A stretch of DNA of 64,000 bases from Lysinibacillus sphaericus (GCF_006864135.1 NZ_SADV01000002.1:62001-126000), one strand, 5' to 3'. Shown: positions 35,118-45,675, numbered from the stretch's first letter. Notes: a model not told the origin generated them from the sequence alone. Numbers and translations: made by a program.

Positions 35118-36018
35118 ATTTTTCTAACCACCGTAATAAAACTTGATAGACTGCCTCTTGATTGTCCTCGTTTAGGATTTCATGGCGCTTATCCTCAAAT
35201 AAGTAAACCGTGACATCCTGTATGCCCGCTTCTGCCAATTGATGTGCTACAGCGTAAACACCTTGGCTTTGTTCTCCGACTGGATCCTTACTACCACTTA
35301 TTAATAATATAGGTAAGTCTTTTTTTGTTTTTGCTATCTCTTTTTTACGATTTAACGACATAAAACCTGTTGTTAAATCCACAAAAAATTGGTTTGTTGG
35401 AATAAAGCCGCAATACGGATCATCTATATATTTTTGTACCTCGTCTTCTGCTGAACATAACCAGTCGTACGCAGTCTTCGAATTCGGGAACTGTTTATTA
35501 AAGCTACCAAAGCTCAGCTTATTTAATAACTTGCTCTCCGTATCTTTACCAAGTCGTTTGGCCAATACTTTTGCTACTAAATTTCCCATCGTATGCAATG
35601 TTGTAACGTTTCCTGTTCCACAAAGAATGACATTATCCACTTGATCGCTGTACAATTGAATATATCTTCTAGTAATGAACGATCCCATACTATGACCAAA
35701 TAAAATCAAAGGTGCATCTGTAAATTGTTCATGCAATATTGTTACTACTTCATGTACATCCTCCACGACGCGATCGAACCCATTTTCTTCAGCGAAAAAA
35801 CCTAGTGTGCCATTATAGGCTGCTGTTTCTCCATGCCCTCGATGATCATGCATTGTCACTGCATAACCAGCTTCATTTAGTCTATTTGCAAATTTAACAT
35901 AACGTCCACTATGCTCCGCCATACCATGTAAAATATGAATATGACCAATACATGGCTTCGATGGCTTTAATGTCCGAGTAAACAGAAAATGGCCATCTGA
36001 CATTTCAATATAACGCAT
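35104..36018 (-). CDS. Alpha/beta hydrolase (monoacylglycerol lipase-like)
   Basis: 304 residues. Serine hydrolase of the lysophospholipase/monoacylglycerol lipase group: oxyanion '[13 protein letters not shown]', 'DHRGHGETA', nucleophile elbow '[10 protein letters not shown]', Asp in '[12 protein letters not shown]', and His in '[11 protein letters not shown]'. GGAGTGTAGGCA precedes the ATG, three bases after the glpD stop. Position between glpD and miaA, and the likely glyceride substrate, hint at a link with glycerol metabolism; this is inference. Confidence 0.88.
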   Translation of the reverse strand: MRYIEMSDGHFLFTRTLKPSKPCIGHIHILHGMAEHSGRYVKFANRLNEAGYAVTMHDHRGHGETAAYNGTLGFFAEENGFDRVVEDVHEVVTILHEQFTDAPLILFGHSMGSFITRRYIQLYSDQVDNVILCGTGNVTTLHTMGNLVAKVLAKRLGKDTESKLLNKLSFGSFNKQFPNSKTAYDWLCSAEDEVQKYIDDPYCGFIPTNQFFVDLTTGFMSLNRKKEIAKTKKDLPILLISGSKDPVGEQSQGVYAVAHQLAEAGIQDVTVYLFEDKRHEILNEDNQEAVYQVLLRWLEKYDTR

Positions 36019-36021
36019 TGC

Positions 36022-37668
36022 CTACACTCCTTCCTCCGCAAAATTTGTTGCATCTACAATAGCTTGCTCTAGTTGTGCGACATAAGTATTTCTTTGTGAC
36101 TCTGTATAGTTAAAATGTTGTTGCATAACTTGAATGACCTGCTGTTTATAACGTTTTACCGCATCAATATCGAAGTATAATAAGCCTGTTCGACGGATAA
36201 AGAAATCACTTGGAGTGTACACCATTTCCGCTTCTATACCATAAAGTAGTATGGCATGTAAGGCTAAGGGCATCGTACTTCCATGTTCATGCAAATATTT
36301 CACCTGGTTATATAATGCATCAACATTCGTGCCATACTTTTGAACAAGCTGTTTTGCTTCATCATAATTTAGACCGTACTGAACGCCCTCTTTAGCTTTA
36401 TAAGTACAATAATCAGTGAAATTAATGGCATTAATGCCTTTTGCACCAGAAAGTGATAACTCACGTGTTACACATGGACTTGCATGCTTATATTTATGTG
36501 TTTTCACAATTTTATCAACGATTGTCTCTGCCATTTGACGGTAGCCCGTTAGTTTGCCACCCGCAATCGTCATTAGTCCACTCGGAGCCGTCCATATCTC
36601 ATCTTTGCGTGAAATTTCCGATGGATCCTTGCCTTTTTCAAAAATAAGTGGACGCACACCTGCCCATGACGATTCAATCGTATCTCTTGAAATATTTGCC
36701 GTTGGAAAGACGGTTTTTGCAGCAGCGATTAAATAATTAACATCCTCTTGGGTAGCGACGGGATGTACAGGGTCTCCCTCGTAAACTGTATCTGTTGTCC
36801 CTACATAGGCTTTACCATCACGTGGAATAGCAAAGGCCATACGCCCATCCACTATATCAAAGTAGACTGCTTGTCGTAATGGAAAATCCTTTTGATCAAG
36901 GACAATATGGACTCCTTTTGTGAGACGTAATTGTTTTTTGTCTGCTACTTTATCTTTTTGGCGAACCTCGTCCACCCAAGGTCCAGTTGCATTAACAATT
37001 TGCGCAGCATGTACTTCAATCGTTTTCCCTGTAACATGATCCTTCACTTGTGCCCCAACAAGCTTTTTCTTCTCATATAAAAATTCTGTCATCTCCGCAT
37101 AATTTAGACAAAGCGCCCCATATTCAACAGCTTTTTTCAGCACTTCAATTGTCAGACGGGCATCATCTGTACGATATTCTACGTAGTAGCCACCACCAAT
37201 AAGCTCATCTCGATTGAGTAAAGGCTCTAGCGCTGCCGTTTCCTGAGCGTTTAACATTGTTCTACGTTCATGCTTTTTAACACCTGCTAATCGATCATAT
37301 ACCTTCAGTGCCATTGATGTTGTAAATGGTCCAAGAGAGCCCTTCTTATATAATGGTAGTAGCATCTTTTCAGGAGTTGTCACGTGGACAGCATTGTCAT
37401 ATACAATTTCACGCTCACGCCCAACCTCAGCTACTACACCTACTTCAAGTTGCTTTAAATAACGAAGTCCACCATGAATAAGCTTTGTTGAACGGCTTGA
37501 TGTGCCAGCAGAAAAATCCTGCTTCTCAATCAAAGCGACTGATAGCCCTCTAGATGCTGCATCAAGTGCAATGCCAGCACCAGTAATGCCGCCACCAATG
37601 ACTAAAACGTCAAAGCTATAGTGCTCTAAAAACTGCATAATTTTAGGACGATGTTCAAATGAAAACAT
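36022..37668 (-). CDS. glpD: Aerobic glycerol-3-phosphate dehydrogenase
   Basis: 548 residues from the ATG at 37668, eight bases after GGGGG; the frame extends five codons further without support. FAD-dependent, membrane-associated, oxidises glycerol-3-phosphate to dihydroxyacetone phosphate. The N-terminal dinucleotide fold 'VLVIGGGITGAGIALDAASR' is followed by 'GTSSRSTKLIHGGLRYL'; then 'VNATGPWVDEV', 'GVHIVLD' and 'AGVRPLI'. No glpF or glpK adjoins it. Confidence 0.95.
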   Translation of the reverse strand: MFSFEHRPKIMQFLEHYSFDVLVIGGGITGAGIALDAASRGLSVALIEKQDFSAGTSSRSTKLIHGGLRYLKQLEVGVVAEVGREREIVYDNAVHVTTPEKMLLPLYKKGSLGPFTTSMALKVYDRLAGVKKHERRTMLNAQETAALEPLLNRDELIGGGYYVEYRTDDARLTIEVLKKAVEYGALCLNYAEMTEFLYEKKKLVGAQVKDHVTGKTIEVHAAQIVNATGPWVDEVRQKDKVADKKQLRLTKGVHIVLDQKDFPLRQAVYFDIVDGRMAFAIPRDGKAYVGTTDTVYEGDPVHPVATQEDVNYLIAAAKTVFPTANISRDTIESSWAGVRPLIFEKGKDPSEISRKDEIWTAPSGLMTIAGGKLTGYRQMAETIVDKIVKTHKYKHASPCVTRELSLSGAKGINAINFTDYCTYKAKEGVQYGLNYDEAKQLVQKYGTNVDALYNQVKYLHEHGSTMPLALHAILLYGIEAEMVYTPSDFFIRRTGLLYFDIDAVKRYKQQVIQVMQQHFNYTESQRNTYVAQLEQAIVDATNFAEEGV

Positions 37669-37843
37669 AACTTTTTCCCCCATTAGCTATAATTTAAAAA
37701 ACGTGTAACCTCTACTGCGTATGCCAGCCTGTATAACTAGCATTATGCTCTACCTATAAAATTCCTTTATGCAGCATGGACTATTCATGATGCTCTTGAA
37801 TAGTCCCTGTTAATACCTTTCAATAAATTGGCAGGCGTTACAT

Positions 37844-39709
37844 CTACATTACCCGTTTAAACATTTTTTCCACTTCATACGTTGTAAAATGTATCAACAC
37901 TGGACGTCCGTGTGGACAAGTAAATGGATTGTCGGCATTGCGTAAATCTAGCAGTAACGTATCCATTTGCTCTTTCGTTAAATAATGATTGGCCTTTATC
38001 GACTTTTTGCAGCTCATCATAATCGCTGCCGCCTCACGTAATTTTTTGACGTCCGCCTTTTTAGTTGTCAGTACCTGTTCAATTAAGTCCTCAATAATTT
38101 CTTGTTCTTCTCCCTTAGGGAACCAGCTAGGATGCTCCCTTACTACAAATGAAGCCTGTCCAAATTCCTCTAAAAATACGCCAACAGCTTCTAACTCCTG
38201 ACTATTTTCTCTTAGTATAAGAGCTTCGTCAGCAGCATAATGGAAGGTCAATGGAAGCAATAAAGTTTGACGCTCATTTGGGTTCACCTGACCGACCTTT
38301 TCACGGAAAAATTCATATTTAATACGCTCCTGAGCAGCATGCTGATCAATTAAATAAAAACCATCCTCCATTTGTGCAACAATATACGTGCCGTGAATTT
38401 GCCCTACCACCTCAAGCGCAGGGAATGGTTCTTTAGTAGGCTCATCCTCTAGTATTTCCACTAGCTCCTCTAGCTTCACTTCTTCAGGAGGATTCTCCAT
38501 CACTGCTGTCGGTTGCCAGCTATCTTCAATGGCAGTAGGAACGGATTCAGGTTGTGGCACTATAGGATCTATTATGTTCGATTCTTGCACTGTTTGCACA
38601 TCATAAAGTTTTTCTACAATAGCATTCATTTTCTCCACATTAAGCTTTGGTGCTGGTTTCCAAATATTTAACTGCTCCGTCGCAGGCTTTACCACTTTCT
38701 CCTTCTTTTCCATTAACGGTACCCGAATAACATTGCGGATTTTCTCTCGTATTGTTTCTTCAATTAGCTTAAGAAGCTCAGGCTCCTTACTTAAACGTAT
38801 TTGGTGTTTGGCAGGATGAACATTGACATCCGTTAAATAAGGATCACCCTCTATATAGAGCGCGACAATCGGAAAACGTTCAATTGGCAAATACGTATGA
38901 TAGGCGTCGACAATCGCTTTTTGTACCAAATAATGCTTCACCCAGCGACCATTTACAAACAATGACATATAGTTTTTCGAAGCTCGAGTCACCTCAGGTA
39001 GTGATATGAAGCCAGAAATTTTATAATCATGTGATTCTCCATTGAATGACACCATTTTTTTCGCATTATGCACACCGTAAATGGCAGCTAATACTTGTTG
39101 TACGTCACCTCGTCCATTTGTTTGTAACAACTGCTGACCGTTATGCAATAATCTAAACGCAATTTGTGGATTTCCGAGTGCAAGACGGTTCATCAGATCA
39201 ATTGTATGCCCAAGTTCGGTCTGTATTGTTTTCATATATTTTAATCGAGCAGGTGTATTGAAAAATAGCTGTGCCACTGTAATATCTGTTCCCTTGCGCA
39301 AAGGGCCAGGTTTATGTGTAGCAATATGCCCACCCTCAAGCTCTAAATACGTTCCTGATTCACCATTAGATGTAATAAGCGTCATTTTTGACACCGATGC
39401 AATGGAAGCTAAGGCCTCACCACGGAACCCGAGGGTACGAATACGAAATAAATCGTGTTCTTGATGAATTTTACTAGTCGCATGGCGAGAGAATGATATT
39501 AATGCATCCTCTTCATCCATACCACTACCATTATCAATTAGTTGAATTGAAGTGAGGCCCGCTTCTAGTAAAAAAACATCAATGGACGTACTTCCTGCAT
39601 CAATGGCATTTTCAACAAGCTCTTTAACTACAGAGGCCGGTCTCTCAACTACTTCCCCTGCCGCGATTTTATTGGACAGCCACTCGTCCATAATTTGTAT
39701 TTTTCCCAT
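37844..39709 (-). CDS. mutL: DNA mismatch repair protein MutL
   Basis: 621 residues. The N-terminal GHKL ATPase has 'LVENAIDAGST', 'DNGSGMDEEDA' and 'TLGFRGEALASIASVS'. A variable linker at ~340-425 follows. The C-terminal endonuclease domain has the metal motif 'DQHAAQERIKYE' (~449) and the zinc-site 'CPHGRP' (~596), so it is a nicking MutL as expected without MutH. AAGGAG precedes the ATG, 14 bases after mutS. A hairpin (GGACTATTC/GAATAGTCC, 37778-37806) lies past its stop but has no T-run. Confidence 0.97.
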   Translation of the reverse strand: MGKIQIMDEWLSNKIAAGEVVERPASVVKELVENAIDAGSTSIDVFLLEAGLTSIQLIDNGSGMDEEDALISFSRHATSKIHQEHDLFRIRTLGFRGEALASIASVSKMTLITSNGESGTYLELEGGHIATHKPGPLRKGTDITVAQLFFNTPARLKYMKTIQTELGHTIDLMNRLALGNPQIAFRLLHNGQQLLQTNGRGDVQQVLAAIYGVHNAKKMVSFNGESHDYKISGFISLPEVTRASKNYMSLFVNGRWVKHYLVQKAIVDAYHTYLPIERFPIVALYIEGDPYLTDVNVHPAKHQIRLSKEPELLKLIEETIREKIRNVIRVPLMEKKEKVVKPATEQLNIWKPAPKLNVEKMNAIVEKLYDVQTVQESNIIDPIVPQPESVPTAIEDSWQPTAVMENPPEEVKLEELVEILEDEPTKEPFPALEVVGQIHGTYIVAQMEDGFYLIDQHAAQERIKYEFFREKVGQVNPNERQTLLLPLTFHYAADEALILRENSQELEAVGVFLEEFGQASFVVREHPSWFPKGEEQEIIEDLIEQVLTTKKADVKKLREAAAIMMSCKKSIKANHYLTKEQMDTLLLDLRNADNPFTCPHGRPVLIHFTTYEVEKMFKRVM

Positions 39710-39723
39710 AGCGTATCACTCCT

Positions 39724-42303
39724 TTACTTTTTTGCGTTTACTAGTTGCTGCTGTAATTCGTATAAAATATTCATCGCTTGCATTGGTGAAGTGCCCAGAA
39801 TATTTACTTTTTCTAGGTTTTTAAGCACTTCTGACTCTGCTGGAGAGATTGGTACTCCCTCCGTAAATAGTGACATTTGCACTGGCTTTTCAATAACTTC
39901 CTGTACCACGGCTACTTTGTTTTCAGCTTCGTTTCCGGCCTCGAAGTTTTCAAGCAATACTTGTGCTCTTGTTAAAATTTCCTCTGGCAATTGTGCAAGC
40001 TGTGCTACATGAATTCCGTAAGATTTATCGGCAGCACCCTTTTTCACCTTATGCAAAAAGACAACCGTGCCATTTTTTTCAGTAGCAGATACGTGTACAT
40101 TTTGCAGTCGAGGAAGCTCCTTTTCGAGTGCCGTTAATTCATGATAGTGAGTTGAAAACAGTGTATTTGCCCCAATTTTGTCATGGATGTATTCCATCAT
40201 AGATTGGGCAAGGCTCATACCATCATAAGTAGATGTCCCACGACCAATTTCATCAAACAGCATTAAACTATTTTTTGTAGCATGCGTAATGGCATGCTGA
40301 GATTCTAGCATCTCCACCATAAATGTTGATTGTCCCGCAGCTAAATCATCCGCTGCACCGATGCGTGTAAAGATCTGATCTGTAATTGGTAATCTAGCTT
40401 TTTCAGCAGGCACATAACAGCCCATTTGCGCCATGACAACAATTAGTGCAACTTGACGCATATACGTACTTTTACCGGACATATTCGGACCTGTAATAAG
40501 CATCATATTGTTATTTTCTTCAAGTACACAATCGTTTGGTACATACATTTGCTTATTAAGCATCTTTTCAACAACCGGATGGCGCCCTTCAATAATTTCT
40601 AGCGAACGTCCGCCATGAAACTCCGGCTTCGTAAAACGATATTTCTCTGAAACACTTGCAAAGCTTAATAGCACATCTAGCTCACTAATGCTCGCTGCTA
40701 ACGCTTGGACACGTGGAATAAACGCCTTTAATTCATCACGTATTTTCACAAATAAGTTATACTCTAACGTTAAACTCTCTTCCTCAGCATTTAAAATTAA
40801 TGCTTCTTTTTCTTTAAGCTCTTGTGTAATATAACGCTCGGCATTGGCCAAAGTTTGCTTACGTTCATAACGTGTTAAATCTGCTAAATGGATATTAGAC
40901 TTCGTAATTTCAATATAGTAGCCGAAAATTCGATTGTAGCCGATTTTTAAGTTTTTAATGCCCGTTTTCGTCCGTTCCTCTTGCTCTAGTTGTGCAATCC
41001 AATCCTTCCCATTACGAGAAGCATAGCGTAGTTCATCTAAGCGTGCATCATAGCCATCGCGAATGACGTCACCCTCTTTAATTGTAATTGGTGGATTGTC
41101 TGTAATAGCACGCGCTAATAGTGCCTCTACATCTGCACACGTATCAAGCGCCGCGCCTAGCTTTTGCAATGTTTCTTTATCGGTATCAAGTAATTGCTGC
41201 TGAATGGCAGGTACTTGACGCAATGAATCACGTAGCTGCGCTAAATCTCGTCCACCAACATTACCAAAAGCTACACGTCCAGCTAAACGCTCTAAATCAT
41301 ATACTTGTTTTAAAGAGGCTTGTAGCTCTGTTCTTACAAAGTATTCCTCTAATAAATCAGTGACGTATGCTAGTCTTTCTTCAATGGCAGCGCGTGAAGC
41401 AAGAGGTTGGTGTAACCATTGCTTTAACTTGCGTCCCCCCATTGCTGTCACTGTATCATCTAACAACCATAAAAGTGTGCCCTTTTGATCGCCACCGCGA
41501 ATAGATTGAATAAGCTCTAAATTACGCTTAGAGCTAGAGTCAATACGTAAATAATTTTTCATTTCATTGTAAGTAAATGCTTGAATATGTGATAATGAAC
41601 GCATTTGTGTTTTATCGATATAAGCGAGTAAACGAAGGCAAGCAATTTGTAAATCATTTGGCACCGCATCTAAATAATGTGCGGCTTTAGCCATTGTCAT
41701 TTCATCTGTTCCAATAGAAAGGACGATACCCGCGTTTACTGCATGCTCTGCTAATAGAAGCTGCAAACTTTCCGTTACAATTAATTCACGAATACCGTAT
41801 GCCTGCATTTGCAATAAAAGTGCCTTACCGTCGCCCTCAATCGAGGAGGCTACTGCTTCACCTGTAGATAAGTCTAAATAAGCGTAGCCAAATGTCATAT
41901 CGTCAAATTGCTCCGCAGCACCAATAAAATGATTGGTTTTACCATCAAGCGACTTACCTTCCATGATCGTTCCTGGTGTAATAAGCTGAACAACTTCACG
42001 TTTTACTACACCCTTTGCTTGCTTCGGATCTTCTGTTTGCTCACAAACAGCAACCTTATAGCCCTTTTGCACAAGAGTTTCAATATAATTTTTTGCCGAA
42101 TGATGTGGAACGCCACACATTGGAATACGCTCTTTTGCACCCGCATCTCGGCTCGTTAATGTAATTTCTAAAAGTTGAGAGGCATTAATAGCGTCCTCAA
42201 AAAACATCTCGTAAAAGTCGCCTAATCTAAAAAATAAAAAGGCATCCTTGTAATCTTCCTTTACCTGCAAATACTGTTGCATCATTGGTGTATATGTTGT
42301 CAT
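39724..42303 (-). CDS. mutS: DNA mismatch repair protein MutS
   Basis: 859 residues. The N-terminal mismatch-reading motif 'GDFYEMFFEDA' (Phe-X-Glu) is present. The connector, core and clamp are as usual. The C-terminal ATPase has Walker A 'GPNMSGKSTYMRQ' (~603), 'GQSTFMVEM', Walker B 'LMLFDEIGRGTSTYDG' and 'STHYHEL'. It recognises mismatches and recruits MutL encoded just downstream. GAGGGAA precedes the ATG. First gene of mutSL. Confidence 0.97.
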   Translation of the reverse strand: MTTYTPMMQQYLQVKEDYKDAFLFFRLGDFYEMFFEDAINASQLLEITLTSRDAGAKERIPMCGVPHHSAKNYIETLVQKGYKVAVCEQTEDPKQAKGVVKREVVQLITPGTIMEGKSLDGKTNHFIGAAEQFDDMTFGYAYLDLSTGEAVASSIEGDGKALLLQMQAYGIRELIVTESLQLLLAEHAVNAGIVLSIGTDEMTMAKAAHYLDAVPNDLQIACLRLLAYIDKTQMRSLSHIQAFTYNEMKNYLRIDSSSKRNLELIQSIRGGDQKGTLLWLLDDTVTAMGGRKLKQWLHQPLASRAAIEERLAYVTDLLEEYFVRTELQASLKQVYDLERLAGRVAFGNVGGRDLAQLRDSLRQVPAIQQQLLDTDKETLQKLGAALDTCADVEALLARAITDNPPITIKEGDVIRDGYDARLDELRYASRNGKDWIAQLEQEERTKTGIKNLKIGYNRIFGYYIEITKSNIHLADLTRYERKQTLANAERYITQELKEKEALILNAEEESLTLEYNLFVKIRDELKAFIPRVQALAASISELDVLLSFASVSEKYRFTKPEFHGGRSLEIIEGRHPVVEKMLNKQMYVPNDCVLEENNNMMLITGPNMSGKSTYMRQVALIVVMAQMGCYVPAEKARLPITDQIFTRIGAADDLAAGQSTFMVEMLESQHAITHATKNSLMLFDEIGRGTSTYDGMSLAQSMMEYIHDKIGANTLFSTHYHELTALEKELPRLQNVHVSATEKNGTVVFLHKVKKGAADKSYGIHVAQLAQLPEEILTRAQVLLENFEAGNEAENKVAVVQEVIEKPVQMSLFTEGVPISPAESEVLKNLEKVNILGTSPMQAMNILYELQQQLVNAKK

Positions 42304-42355
42304 TTTAAAAATTCCCTCGCTCTAACCATTTAGATATTTTTATTATAACAAAAGA

Positions 42356-42410
42356 TACATGCGAAACGCTTAATTCACCTTTTTTAAGATGCTAGCGCTT
42401 CGCATGTATA
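42356..42410 (-). terminator. Hairpin after cotE
   Basis: ACATGCGAAACGCT and AGCGCTTCGCATGT pair with one bulge around a T-rich loop, 13 bases past the cotE stop. It separates cotE from mutS, though the T-run is weak. Confidence 0.5.
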
Positions 42411-42422
42411 GAATGTTTAGTA

Positions 42423-43010
42423 TTATCTTTGTCTTTCATCAGGAAACGATGAGGACTCTAAAACATACCTGCCTTCTTCACTGGAGCTAGACGATGAGCT
42501 GGAACTGGAGCTAGATGAAGACGATGAGGAGCTCTCATCAAAACTCCATTCCTCTTCGAAATCTAGTGGATGTACACTAATGCAAATCGTCGTTTCTCCC
42601 ATTACCTCTACAACTACTTCACGTTCTACTACGATTTCAAACTTCGTACCACATGGAGAGATAATTGCCTCTATGCAGTTTGGCTCTTGAATAACACGTA
42701 CACGAACATCATCACCAGCACTCACTTCGCCTTCTCTAAAAGAAAGCTTCACTTTGTCTTTATAATGCACCGTTTCAGAAAACACTGCTGTTTTCGAATG
42801 ACTACTATAGGCATACCATACATTGACATCAAATTTCCCCGATACTTCTACAAATTTACCGACTTTTTTCGCGGAGCAAGTATGATTGATAACCCAGCAA
42901 CCGAGAATACTCGTCGGTTTATTCGATGGACTTAATGTTACACGGTCTTCCGTTCTTTTCTTCCCTTTGGCAACTACTGCTCTCGTCACGATTTGTCGTA
43001 AACGTTTCAG
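42423..43010 (-). CDS. cotE: Outer spore coat morphogenetic protein CotE, poly-Ser tail
   Basis: About 195 residues. The core 'IVTRAVVAKGKK', 'ILGCWVINHTCSAKKVGKFV', 'DVNVWYAYSSHSKTAVF' and 'QEPNCIEAIISP' matches CotE, which assembles the outer coat around the forespore. A perfect AAAGGAGG lies seven bases before a CTG at 43010, and alignment with B. subtilis CotE puts the start there; the GTG at 43037 overlaps its own GGAG. So CTG is the likely start codon. The acidic tail of other CotEs is replaced by 'FDE', 18 serines in mixed codons, and 'EEGRYVLE'. Confidence 0.9.
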   Translation of the reverse strand: MKRLRQIVTRAVVAKGKKRTEDRVTLSPSNKPTSILGCWVINHTCSAKKVGKFVEVSGKFDVNVWYAYSSHSKTAVFSETVHYKDKVKLSFREGEVSAGDDVRVRVIQEPNCIEAIISPCGTKFEIVVEREVVVEVMGETTICISVHPLDFEEEWSFDESSSSSSSSSSSSSSSSSSEEGRYVLESSSFPDERQR

Positions 43011-43145
43011 CGCAATTCCTCCTTTGACTCTTTTCACTCCATCATATGCAGGTAGCGCCTATTGGGTGAACATATATTTTTATAGAATCGAATTACTGAC
43101 TTTTTCATACTATGTTGTCTGAAATGCGCTAATTTCCAAGAGTAT

Positions 43146-43440
43146 TATGCAATTATGCCTCGGCATAATTGTAGCTGTACAGAGAACATTTGCCGCTGTC
43201 GCTTTGCTTTCGCGCAGAAAACATTTGTAGCTGACGCTTTGCTTTCGCTACAAAAAACATTTGCAACGCGTCCGGAATCGGCTTTGTTAGTCCTGCATCA
43301 GGGTCTACACAATGTCGGTCATTTCGGTAATACCAATGAACGTGGCGTTCTTAAACGGAGTTCCTCTATTTCAGAAGATGTCTTTTGTCCCGAAAGCGTA
43401 CTACAGGTACGGATGTTTGGACACCCACTAAAAGAAGTTA
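43146..43440 (+). repeat. Family B repeat with inserted ~38-bp modules, copy 3
   Basis: It begins CTCGGCATAATTG like other family B copies. It is then interrupted by two or three units of the family A module (GCTGTCGCTTTGCTTTCGC, AGAAAACATTTG). It resumes with GATGTCTTTTGTCCCGAAAG, GGATGTTTGGACACC and AAAAGAAGTTA. A hybrid of the two families. Confidence 0.65.
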
Positions 43441-43450
43441 AACATATAAA

Positions 43451-43480
43451 AATAGCCCGAATGCTTGCATTCGAGCTATT
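43451..43480 (-). terminator. Terminator of miaB-ricA
   Basis: AATAGCCCGAATGC (43451-43464) pairs with GCATTCGAGCTATT (43467-43480), with a T-run on the minus strand. Confidence 0.8.
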
Positions 43481-43493
43481 ACTTTTATTATTT

Positions 43494-43931
43494 TTATGAG
43501 CAGCTGCCTGGTGTTGTATTGGCTACGTATGAGCCAGTTTCTCCACGAAGTAAATCTCCATCAGTTGAGCGAACAATCTCATTTGTAACATTGTTAGCAA
43601 TTGTGTTTGAAACTAATTGCAATAAATCATTTACATCAATTTGAGATTCTTTAAATTGTTGAACCACTGGGATTGAGTTGATTTCTTCTTCAATTTTTTC
43701 GATTTTATCTTCAATTAATTTAAGCGCTTTTTCTTTTCCTAAGTGTTGGAAGTTAACAGCTTGCTTCTGTAGGCTTTTTAGGCTGGCAATACGCTCACGT
43801 ACAAATTGATTTTCATTAATTTGTGCTTCGGCTTTTTTGAAAAATTCAACTTCTTGCGTATTGGCAATCATATGCGCAATTTCGTGTGACTTCTTGATTA
43901 AATCATCTTTTGTATATAATACTTGTGACAT
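43494..43931 (-). CDS. ricA: RicA/YmcA, RNA maturation and biofilm regulator
   Basis: 145 residues. Helical: 'DDLIKKSHEIAHMIANTQEV', 'KSLQKQAVNFQHLGK' and 'IPVVQQFKESQIDVNDLLQLV', as in YmcA/RicA. The C-terminal Cys (TPGSCS) fits the cluster-binding Cys of the RicA-RicF-RicT complex, which acts with RNase Y and affects competence, sporulation and biofilm. AAGGTGG precedes the ATG, directly abutting the miaB stop. Confidence 0.92.
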   Translation of the reverse strand: MSQVLYTKDDLIKKSHEIAHMIANTQEVEFFKKAEAQINENQFVRERIASLKSLQKQAVNFQHLGKEKALKLIEDKIEKIEEEINSIPVVQQFKESQIDVNDLLQLVSNTIANNVTNEIVRSTDGDLLRGETGSYVANTTPGSCS

Positions 43932-45476
43932 TTACGCTTCCACCTTTTCATTTTTTACTACTTCTACGAATTCACCACTTAGTGAATAAGAAGTAGCCTC
44001 AACTATTTTTACCTTCACTAATTGACCAATTAAATCTGCTGGCGCTTTAAAGTTTACAAGACGATTTTTACGCGTATAGCCAGCTAATACATCTTCGCGT
44101 TTTTTACTTGTACCTTCGACTAAGACTTCTACTATTTCACCTTTCATGCCCTCTAATGCTTTTCGAGAGTATTCCCCTACAACTTCATTTAATCGTAGAA
44201 GACGTTCTTTTTTCACTTCTTCAGGTACATTATCCACCATTTTTGCAGCAGGTGTACCCTCGCGAGGAGAATAAATATAAGTAAAGGCCATTTCAAAGCC
44301 TACTTCACGGTACAAGGATAATGTCTCCTCAAATTGCTCCTCTGTTTCATTAGGATAGCCTACGATAATATCAGTCGTTAGTGTTACTTCCGGAATAGCC
44401 GCTTTAATTTTCGCTACTAATCCAAGGAAATGCTCACGTGTATACTTACGCGCCATAATTTTTAGCACATCATTTGAACCAGATTGTACTGGTAAATGAA
44501 TATGTTCAACTAAGTTACCACGTTTTGCAAGAACTTCGATTAAATGATCATCGAAGTCACGTGGATGACTCGTTGTAAAACGAATGCGTGGAATATCAAT
44601 TTTTCGTAATTCATCCATTAAATCACCAAGTCGATATTCAATATCCTCAAAATCCTTGCCGTAAGCGTTGACATTTTGCCCTAGTAGCATAATTTCTTTA
44701 TAGCCAGCAGCCGCTAATTCACGAACTTCAGCAATGATTTCGTCTGGACGGCGACTACGCTCCTTACCACGTGTATAAGGTACAATACAATACGTACAGA
44801 ATTTATCACAGCCGTACATAATATTTACCCAAGCTTTGATGGAGCCAAGACGTTTTTTCGGCAGATTCTCAATAACATCGCCTTCTTTGGACCAAACCTC
44901 AATGACCATTTCCTTAGACATATATGCTTCTTTTAAAATGTTCGGTAAACGGTGAATATTATGTGTACCAAACACCATATCGACATGTGGATAACTTCTT
45001 AAAATTTTATTTACAACGGATTCTTCCTGTGACATACAGCCACAAACCCCAATAAGCATCTCTGGATTTTTACGTTTATATTTTAGTAGGAAGCCCAGTT
45101 CTCCAAATACTTTGTTTTCTGCATTTTCACGGATAGCACACGTATTCAGTAGCACCACATCAGCTTCATCAATCACATCTGTAGGCGTATAACCTAGCTG
45201 CATAAAAATCCCAGCCATCACTTCCGTATCATGCTCGTTCATTTGGCAGCCATACGTACGAATATAAAAGGTACGCCCCGTACCCATACCTGCAAACTCT
45301 TCTGCAATGTTAAAGTCCTTATGGTACTTAACTTCTTCTTTCCCACGTTTTTTAGCATCTTTTAATGAAGGTGCCGTAAAGACCGTTTCAAAATATTTAC
45401 TATAATCCTTTTCAGGCTTGTCTTCTTTTTTTGGTTGATTGACTTGTTGATTTGCTAAGCGTTGTTCTTCATTCAT
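43932..45476 (-). CDS. miaB: tRNA-2-methylthio-N6-dimethylallyladenosine synthase
   Basis: 514 residues. After a ~65-residue N-terminal extension come the UPF0004 domain with '[14 protein letters not shown]' and further cluster Cys in '[14 protein letters not shown]' and '[10 protein letters not shown]'. Radical-SAM '[16 protein letters not shown]' is at ~220 and a C-terminal TRAM domain follows ('[15 protein letters not shown]'). It adds methylthio to i6A37 made by MiaA. AAAGGAG lies 13 bases before the ATG. Forms an operon with ricA. Confidence 0.97.
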   Translation of the reverse strand: MNEEQRLANQQVNQPKKEDKPEKDYSKYFETVFTAPSLKDAKKRGKEEVKYHKDFNIAEEFAGMGTGRTFYIRTYGCQMNEHDTEVMAGIFMQLGYTPTDVIDEADVVLLNTCAIRENAENKVFGELGFLLKYKRKNPEMLIGVCGCMSQEESVVNKILRSYPHVDMVFGTHNIHRLPNILKEAYMSKEMVIEVWSKEGDVIENLPKKRLGSIKAWVNIMYGCDKFCTYCIVPYTRGKERSRRPDEIIAEVRELAAAGYKEIMLLGQNVNAYGKDFEDIEYRLGDLMDELRKIDIPRIRFTTSHPRDFDDHLIEVLAKRGNLVEHIHLPVQSGSNDVLKIMARKYTREHFLGLVAKIKAAIPEVTLTTDIIVGYPNETEEQFEETLSLYREVGFEMAFTYIYSPREGTPAAKMVDNVPEEVKKERLLRLNEVVGEYSRKALEGMKGEIVEVLVEGTSKKREDVLAGYTRKNRLVNFKAPADLIGQLVKVKIVEATSYSLSGEFVEVVKNEKVEA

Positions 45477-45675
45477 TGCAATCAGGTAACTCCTTTCAAA
45501 CGAATTCCATACATTTGAATTCCCATTTTACTATTATACTGAATAATTGCAACATCCTACAAGGTTTGCGAACTAAATGTCGCGGTTTAGACTTAATTAC
45601 ACGTTGGCTAGATGTATATTTTTGTTGGGTTGAGGGGTGCTACCAGTTTTATGGGGCTTTCTTTCAGTTTATTGG

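Noticed and set aside
37778..37806. Terminator after mutL or promoter element of glpD
   Set aside because: GGACTATTC/GAATAGTCC hairpin has no T-run on either strand; role not assignable.
43155..43499. 114-codon plus-strand frame in the cotE-ricA gap
   Set aside because: Runs through family B and module repeats; no ribosome site.
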